The translations under genes and the position numbers were made by a program. Below, piece after piece: positions 59,415-64,000 of a stretch of DNA of 64,000 bases. Origin of the DNA: Fibrobacterota bacterium (lineage in GTDB: Bacteria; Fibrobacterota; Fibrobacteria; UBA11236); assembly GCA_028287505.1 (NCBI GenBank), contig JAQBPN010000085.1:19774-83773 (forward strand), read 5' to 3'. A model generated the notes under the pieces. That model was not told the DNA's origin, did not search any database, and worked only from the letters and a program-made list of their open reading frames with translations. Every line of letters starts with the position of its first letter. Position 1 is the stretch's first letter.

Positions 59415-61018
59415 TTTTTCCTCACTTCCACCTTGCGGCTTCCCGTTGCGGTCGCGCCGTCGGCGGTGGTGACCCTGAGGGCCAGGGAGAACATGCCTTC
59501 CCTGCTGAAAGTGTATTGGAATTTTCCGTTCGCGGCGGAGATCAGATCGTATTTCCCGTCCCCATCCAGATCCCATTCCCATTTCACGATTTTTCCGTCC
59601 GGGTCCACTCCCGAGCCGTCGATTTCCATCGGCTTGCCCAGGGTCGCGTGCAGGTCCGCACCCGGCTGGCAGACGGGAGGCGCGTTGAAGATTTCCACCG
59701 CCCCCTTCTGACAGGCCTCCCGGCCGTCGGCGGACGTGACGCAAACCGAAGGCGCATACTTCCCGGTCTTGCCATAGACGTGTTTGAAGCGCAACCACCA
59801 TTCGCGTGCGCTGACAACGCTATCGGGAGGGGCGGTGCGCGTTTCCCAGCCGTTGGCGTCACCCGTGTAGTTGACCCTGACCTTCGCCAGCGAATCGTCC
59901 ACATCCCTGGCCCGGACCTTGATTTCCACGGGGGCGGCCATGTTCTCTTTGGGGTTATGGATCTTGAAGTCCAGCCTGGGCCGGGCATTGACGCGCAGCA
60001 CCGCGCCCGCCTTGCCCTCCTGTCCCATGGGATTGCGGGCCGAGAGCATGGCATGGAAGATTCCCGATCCCGGAGCCTTGAGGATCGTTTTCCCGGCGGT
60101 GGAATCGATCCAATCCGGTTTGCCGTCGCCATCCAGATCCAAGCTGAAGACAAGGCGGCCGTCCGCCCTGGATTCCGAAACGTCCACGCTCACCGCGCCG
60201 CCCGGTTCCACCGTGTCCGGGCTCATTTTCAATACCGGCATCACGGGGCTTATCACCGCCAGGGTCCCTTCCGCCGTTTGTTTTTCCAGATCCTTGTAAT
60301 GGGCCTCCACCTTTGGGGCATAGCGGCCTACCGTCGCATAAGCATGGCGGCGCGCCAAGTTGGCGGCCAGCGGTATGGGATCCGTGTCCCATTTCCCATC
60401 CCCTTCAAAGTCGAAACGGACGGAAAGCATGGGGGCGGCCCAGGCCGGGTACGTCGTCCCGCGCAAGTCGAACAGCACGCTGTCGCCCTTGCCCACCTGC
60501 GCGGGAAACGGCTTCAGCACCAGGTTCAGGACTTTTTCCACCGTGATATTGAATTCCTGCCGCACCGTGGCGGATCCATCCTTGGGATTGGACCCCGATA
60601 GGGTTGCTTCCAGGATGACCGGAAATTTTCCCGCCTGCAGCGGAGTCCAGATTACCTGTCCTTTTTCGGCCCTCATGGTCGAGTCCGCGCCCTTGGCGAT
60701 GCGCAGCGTGAAAGACCCCGGACGGGACAGCGCGGGCCGATACGCGTATGGCCGGCCCAGGTAGGCCTTTGCGGCCGGATGGGAGCTGAACTCCAGGCGA
60801 CCCTCCACCGCGGGAGGTACCGGGGAAGGAACGACTACGGAATCCGAATCGGCGGATGGATTGCCGTTTCCGCTTGCGCTCGCGGTGTCCACCGCGGGAT
60901 TGACGTCGGGAACCGGCGCGGGCACATCCTGCTTTTTATGGCATGCCCAAAGACATGCGAGGGAAAATAAAAGCAAGGCACGGGATTTGAATCTCACCGC
61001 CAATGGGTTCACATGCAT
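59402..61018 (-). CDS. Lipoprotein with PKD-type/EF-hand-like domains
   Basis: The 538-residue product has a lipoprotein signal (SRALLLFSLACLWAC, lipobox LWAC). A Pro/Ser/Asp-rich linker follows, then several beta-sandwich modules with PKD features: VRFDFEGDGKWDTDPIP, VFSLDLDGDGKPDWIDS and VKWEWDLDGDGKYDLIS, each with a D-x-D-G-D-G loop. It ends ATGSRKVEVRKKWKT. It heads the five-gene giant-protein operon. ATG 61018 is preferred over ATG 61030 because the latter overlaps the predicted -10 element (61034-61029). There is no Shine-Dalgarno site, and transcription should start within about four bases of ATG 61018. Confidence 0.8.
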   Translation of the reverse strand: MHVNPLAVRFKSRALLLFSLACLWACHKKQDVPAPVPDVNPAVDTASASGNGNPSADSDSVVVPSPVPPAVEGRLEFSSHPAAKAYLGRPYAYRPALSRPGSFTLRIAKGADSTMRAEKGQVIWTPLQAGKFPVILEATLSGSNPKDGSATVRQEFNITVEKVLNLVLKPFPAQVGKGDSVLFDLRGTTYPAWAAPMLSVRFDFEGDGKWDTDPIPLAANLARRHAYATVGRYAPKVEAHYKDLEKQTAEGTLAVISPVMPVLKMSPDTVEPGGAVSVDVSESRADGRLVFSLDLDGDGKPDWIDSTAGKTILKAPGSGIFHAMLSARNPMGQEGKAGAVLRVNARPRLDFKIHNPKENMAAPVEIKVRARDVDDSLAKVRVNYTGDANGWETRTAPPDSVVSAREWWLRFKHVYGKTGKYAPSVCVTSADGREACQKGAVEIFNAPPVCQPGADLHATLGKPMEIDGSGVDPDGKIVKWEWDLDGDGKYDLISAANGKFQYTFSREGMFSLALRVTTADGATATGSRKVEVRKKWKT

Positions 61019-61028
61019 TATGGAGTCC

Positions 61029-61058
61029 ATTTTATCACGCCGATTTTTGCGAAGTCAA
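61029..61058 (-). promoter_or_regulatory. Promoter of the giant-protein operon, predicted near-leaderless
   Basis: On the minus strand TTGACT (61058-61053, 5/6), 18 bases, TAAAAT (61034-61029, 5/6), then 10 bases to ATG 61018. The sequence GTGATAAAAT is shared with the promoter at 44877-44906. Confidence 0.65.
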
Positions 61059-61231
61059 TCGGCAAAGGCGCGGGATGGGAAACCCGCGATGGACGGTTCC
61101 CGATGGTAATAGTGAAAGCGACCGGACCGAGTATTCCGGATCGTTTCCGTGCGGTTCAATGATGGAGTTTGGGATCGATTCGCGGCGGAGGTCGCGCGGC
61201 CGCGCATGGACGCGCAGGGCTCAGCGGAAGG

Positions 61232-61762
61232 TCAATCCTTCCATTGCGGGCCCCATTTGGGTGCAGCATCTTCGGAAGCCTTGGGATCGCTCTTGGGAGC
61301 GGAGTCGCTCTCCTTGCCTTCCAACTCCATGGACAGCTTGAGCAGATCGTCCCCGGCCTGGGCGGCCACGAACAATTGGTTGCCCACCATTTTCGCGAGC
61401 TCATCGGCCAGCTTCAACCGCGTCTTCTCGTCCGCATCCGACACCTCTCCGATCCATTCGAAGACGGCTTGGCGCAATCGTCCGGCGGTAGTGTCTTTTC
61501 CGTTCACTTTTTTCGACATGTTGAACCTCCGCAGGCAGGCTTCCGCCTCGTCCGGCGCGCAATGGAGATAATCCGCCAGTTTTTCCACCGACCAATGCTT
61601 GTCGCAGGCTTCCTGCAAGTGCCCGACGCTTTGCGGAGCGAGATGGCTCCAGCGGTAATGCGTCGTCTTCAGCGCCAGGAAGCGGCGGTAGGACTTCTGG
61701 AACACGTCCGCGGCCAGACGATCTTCCAGGGTGATAACGGGAGCTTGACGCGTGGAAGCCAG
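61232..61762 (-). CDS. Small hypothetical protein downstream of xseB (possible CTG start)
   Basis: I do not recognise this protein (about 176 residues if started at CTG 61762, 157 if at GTG 61705). It is soluble and mostly helical: SYRRFLALKTTHYRWSHLAPQ, WSVEKLADYLHCAPDEAEACLRRFN (a helix-turn-helix-like spacing), then RLRQAVFEWIGEVSDADEKTRLKLADELAKMVG and a polar acidic tail. The frame opens right after the xseB stop. GAGGAGG lies 8 bases before the CTG, and no ATG is available, so translation coupled to xseB from CTG is my preferred reading. It is the last gene of the xseA-xseB transcript. Confidence 0.6.
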   Translation of the reverse strand: MASTRQAPVITLEDRLAADVFQKSYRRFLALKTTHYRWSHLAPQSVGHLQEACDKHWSVEKLADYLHCAPDEAEACLRRFNMSKKVNGKDTTAGRLRQAVFEWIGEVSDADEKTRLKLADELAKMVGNQLFVAAQAGDDLLKLSMELEGKESDSAPKSDPKASEDAAPKWGPQWKD

Positions 61763-61765
61763 GTC

Positions 61766-62014
61766 TCAGTCCTCCTCGTCATCCTTGTCGTCGCCATCCT
61801 CCGCATCGCCGAACTCCTTGTCCAAATCCTGGAGCACGTCCTTGACCTTGGCTTCGGTTTCCGTCAACACGCTCTTGCAGCGCTTGAGCAGCCCCGCGGC
61901 CTCCACCACCCGTTCGGCAAGCACGTCGATGGGCACTTTGCTCTGATCGATATCTTCCAGAATCGCATCCAACCTCGCGATGGCTTCGCTGTAGGTTTTC
62001 TTGTCTTCCTTCAT
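61766..62014 (-). CDS. xseB: Exodeoxyribonuclease VII small subunit
   Basis: This 82-residue protein has the XseB pattern TYSEAIARLDAILEDIDQSKVPIDVLAERVVEAAGLLKRCKSVLTETEAKVKDVL, followed by a very acidic tail (GDAEDGDDKDDEED). It binds XseA to form ExoVII, which degrades single-stranded DNA. AAGGAG precedes ATG 62014 at ideal spacing, and the start overlaps the xseA stop by ATGA. Confidence 0.94.
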   Translation of the reverse strand: MKEDKKTYSEAIARLDAILEDIDQSKVPIDVLAERVVEAAGLLKRCKSVLTETEAKVKDVLQDLDKEFGDAEDGDDKDDEED

Positions 62015-63630
62015 CGGGACTCCTTCTTCGAGACCACACGGCTTTCCACCGTGCCGTCCTTGAGTTGATTCACCACCACCACGTCTTCCGCCACCTCCGC
62101 GATGCTGCGGATGGGCTTGCCCTCTTTGGTGCGCAACAGGCTGAAACCCAGGGCCAGCATGCGCGCGGGATCGGCCGCATGGATCAGCCGGTCCTTTAGG
62201 ATCAGCGCTTCCCGGCCCGCCAGGACGCCTTGACGCCACCAGGACTTCACCAGACGGCGCACTTGGGACCGCTTCTCCCTTTCCCCGTCCAGCAACCGTT
62301 CCGACTTCTCCCGCAGGCGCAGATATTTCTCCCGCAAACCATGAGCGCTATCGGCCTTCAGCCTGCGCCAGGCATGATCGATGGCCTGGGTCTTGTTGGC
62401 GAAACGGAGACGCTGGAGACGCAGGATCTTCCTGGGGCCGCGCAGTAATCCCACGCGATCCTGATCCAGTCTTTGTTTTTCGGCGCGAATGGTGTGCCGC
62501 GTCCGCGAGCCCAGGGCGCGCGCCTGATCCCGGCAGCGCATTTCCTCCGTGGCCCGCCGGCCTTCCCAGTTGAGGGTGAGCACGGAGGCCCTTTGCGCCA
62601 GGTCGTGCCATCCCTGCTGGCATTCCATCCGCCAGGCCTCGGAAATCGAGGAAGCCAATTCGCCCAGGCGGCCGTAACACTCCCCCACCCTGTTCTCCAG
62701 GAACTTGGCGCAATCGGTGGGGGTGATCTTGTTGGAGTAGGCCACCAGGTCCGCCAGGGAGTTGTCTATTTCGTGGCCGATGCCGGTCAGGACGGGAACC
62801 GGGCAGCCGGCGATGGCGCGGCAGATGCTTTCGCTGTCGAAATACACCAGATCGGTTTTGGCTCCCCCGCCGCGCACGATGCAGATCACGTCCAAGGACA
62901 TGCGCTCCAGCTTTTTCAGGGCGAAGAGAACGGTGGCCTCGGTGGCCTCCCCCTGCATCTTGGCTCCCGCGAAGGCAATCCGGAAGGAAAATCCCGACTG
63001 GAGGAGCACGGTGGTGAAGTCATGGTAGGCCGCGGATCCGGGCGCGGTGATCAATCCCACCCGCAGCGGCCACTCCACCAGGCTCCGCCCCTTGTTCCGC
63101 TGGATCAGCCCTTCCTTGTGCAGGCGCTCCAGGATCTTCTGCCGCGTCAGGCTCAATTCGCCGATCGTGAACTTCTCGTCGATGTCCAGGACGCGCGGCT
63201 GGAAGCGGCCGGAGGGGACGTAGAAATTGGCTTCCAAAAGGAAGGCGACTTTCAATTCCACGCGCAGGGTCAAAGGGATGGGGAGGTTCGCGAAGCGGAA
63301 GTTGTAGACTTCCAGTTCCGACGTCCACATGGTCACTTCCAGGACGGCCCGGGGGCGCGCGTCCCCTTCCTCGAATTCGGCCAGGGTGAGATAGGCGATC
63401 TTGCCCCGCTGGTTCAATTGGGTGATGACGCCCTTGACCCAGATTTTCGGAACCTGCGCCTTGAGGAGGCGCTCCACGCTGCGGCTGTATTGGGTGATGG
63501 AGAAAACCTTGGGGCCGGGTCCGGTTTTGCCGGAATCTTCATTTCCGGTGGACGAAGCCTCGCCGTGGCCGGCGGCCACGCTTTTGTCAGCCAAAGCTCC
63601 GGTGTCACGATTTGGCAGATCCGACCCCAT
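62011..63630 (-). CDS. xseA: Exodeoxyribonuclease VII large subunit
   Basis: The 539-residue protein has an N-terminal OB fold (FSITQYSRSVERLLKAQVPKIWVKGVITQLNQRGKIAYLTL). The catalytic core follows with RVGLITAPGSAAYHDF, VICIVRGGGAKTDLVYFDSESICRAIAGCPVPVLTGIGHEIDNSLADLVA, then a long helical coiled-coil and a C-terminal segment. These are XseA hallmarks. The N-terminal 45 residues (MGSDLPNRDTG...) are a polar extension. ATG 63630 is chosen; it lacks a clear ribosome site, and an AT-rich stretch just upstream may be the promoter. Confidence 0.95.
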   Translation of the reverse strand: MGSDLPNRDTGALADKSVAAGHGEASSTGNEDSGKTGPGPKVFSITQYSRSVERLLKAQVPKIWVKGVITQLNQRGKIAYLTLAEFEEGDARPRAVLEVTMWTSELEVYNFRFANLPIPLTLRVELKVAFLLEANFYVPSGRFQPRVLDIDEKFTIGELSLTRQKILERLHKEGLIQRNKGRSLVEWPLRVGLITAPGSAAYHDFTTVLLQSGFSFRIAFAGAKMQGEATEATVLFALKKLERMSLDVICIVRGGGAKTDLVYFDSESICRAIAGCPVPVLTGIGHEIDNSLADLVAYSNKITPTDCAKFLENRVGECYGRLGELASSISEAWRMECQQGWHDLAQRASVLTLNWEGRRATEEMRCRDQARALGSRTRHTIRAEKQRLDQDRVGLLRGPRKILRLQRLRFANKTQAIDHAWRRLKADSAHGLREKYLRLREKSERLLDGEREKRSQVRRLVKSWWRQGVLAGREALILKDRLIHAADPARMLALGFSLLRTKEGKPIRSIAEVAEDVVVVNQLKDGTVESRVVSKKESR

Positions 63631-63896
63631 CCAGGGAAAACTAAAAATTAAACCGTTCTCCGCCCGGTGTCCGACCTCGGCCACCGGCGGTGCCCCCTTG
63701 GGTCAGCGGCGGTGCCCGCCTCAGCCAGCCACGGTGGCGGTTTTGGCTGGCGGAGGTGGCCCTGATATCGGCCGCCAACCCTGTCCAGGCGGGGCTTCCG
63801 GCTTGCAGTAATCCCCGGCCCGATGTAAATTTAGCGCCTATTCATTCATATTGCAGTGCATGGTGCATTGCCCAAGTGCCGAGAAGGAGTCGATCA
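63631..63896. other. Intergenic region between xseA and fbaA with GC-rich repeats
   Basis: Divergent promoter region. It contains two direct copies of CGGCGGTGCCC (63685-63695 and 63707-63717) and an 8-bp inverted repeat GCCAGCCA / TGGCTGGC (63724-63731 with 63744-63751). An AT-richer stretch (63826-63855) precedes fbaA. No gene seen; no promoter assigned with confidence. Confidence 0.5.
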
Positions 63897-64000
63897 ATGC
63901 CCATAGTGGATTTCAAAACCTACAACAAGATGTTGGACAGCGCCAACAAGAACAAATACGCCTACCCGGCCATCAACGTTTCCAGCATGGAGACCGCCAA
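63897..64000 (+). CDS. fbaA: Class II fructose-bisphosphate aldolase (N-terminal start, runs off the right edge)
   Basis: The first 34 residues, MPIVDFKTYNKMLDSANKNKYAYPAINVSSMETA (34 codons), match the conserved N-terminus of class II zinc aldolases (PIVDFKTY ... AYPAINV). These cleave fructose 1,6-bisphosphate in glycolysis and run the reverse step in gluconeogenesis. AAGGAG (63884-63889) lies 7 bases before ATG 63897. Only the beginning is in the window, so the catalytic residues cannot be checked. Confidence 0.88.
   Translation, partial: MPIVDFKTYNKMLDSANKNKYAYPAINVSSMETA

Overview
The window is a GC-rich (roughly 58-60%), densely coded bacterial chromosome segment with no rRNA, no CRISPR array and no recognisable insertion sequence. 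The gene content suggests a Gram-negative, didermic member of the FCB-type bacteria, plausibly Fibrobacterota. Supporting signs are PorV/FadL-like outer-membrane barrels, a giant surface protein with a FlgD/type-9-like C-terminal domain, lipoproteins, two SpoVG paralogues, a type IV pilus locus and flagellin. The phylum is an inference; no marker gene was compared.

Layout. 1-1887 (minus): a GldA/GldF/GldG-like ABC exporter. 2183-2550 (minus): tmRNA. 2581-3405 (minus): a short flagellin with a sigma-28 promoter. 3558-7902: a HAD phosphatase, ComM, two SpoVG-family genes and a secreted protein. 8070-14699 (minus): a motility/regulation block (pilB, pilT, pilC, a PilS-like kinase, a STAS protein and FlgM), the last with its own sigma-28-like promoter. 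14815-19816 (plus): a TlpA-like lipoprotein, leuCD, an M24 peptidase and a degenerate receiver protein. 19898-25114 (minus): a TPR protein, an unusual cysteine-rich putative TIM-barrel protein and prfC. 25294-29685 (plus): M3 peptidase, M20 peptidase and a glycine-oxidase-like gene. 29719-35397 (minus): an envelope cassette (TPR protein, secreted protein, FecR-domain protein, beta-barrel). 35536-44793 (plus): dcd, a 650-base structured intergenic region, glnA, a glnE with an N-terminal GlnD-like ACT region, rsmG, rsuA and a RsmC-like methyltransferase. 44914-61018: two convergent envelope operons. 61232-63630 (minus): xseA, xseB and a small gene. 63897 to the end (plus): the start of class II fructose-bisphosphate aldolase.

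How genes work together. glnA keeps the adenylylation tyrosine (Y394) and the next gene is its adenylyltransferase, which carries its own ACT sensor region, so nitrogen control may be self-contained here. The minus-strand operon 61018-47447 has five genes, four junctions overlapping and one separated by a single base. It encodes a PKD lipoprotein, a FecR-domain protein, a barrel, a 2828-residue protein with about 22 carboxypeptidase-regulatory-like units, and a PorV-like barrel. This looks like a surface-display or secretion unit. A smaller FecR-plus-barrel cassette lies at 29719-34008. Flagellin and flgM share sigma-28-type promoters although no other flagellar gene is present.

Several genes for exported proteins lack a Shine-Dalgarno site. 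Instead they have a -35/18-base/-10 promoter placed so that transcription should begin at or next to the ATG, which suggests leaderless mRNAs. Two genes have good Shine-Dalgarno sites in front of CTG rather than ATG. All readings were made by eye from the sequence; no database search was run.
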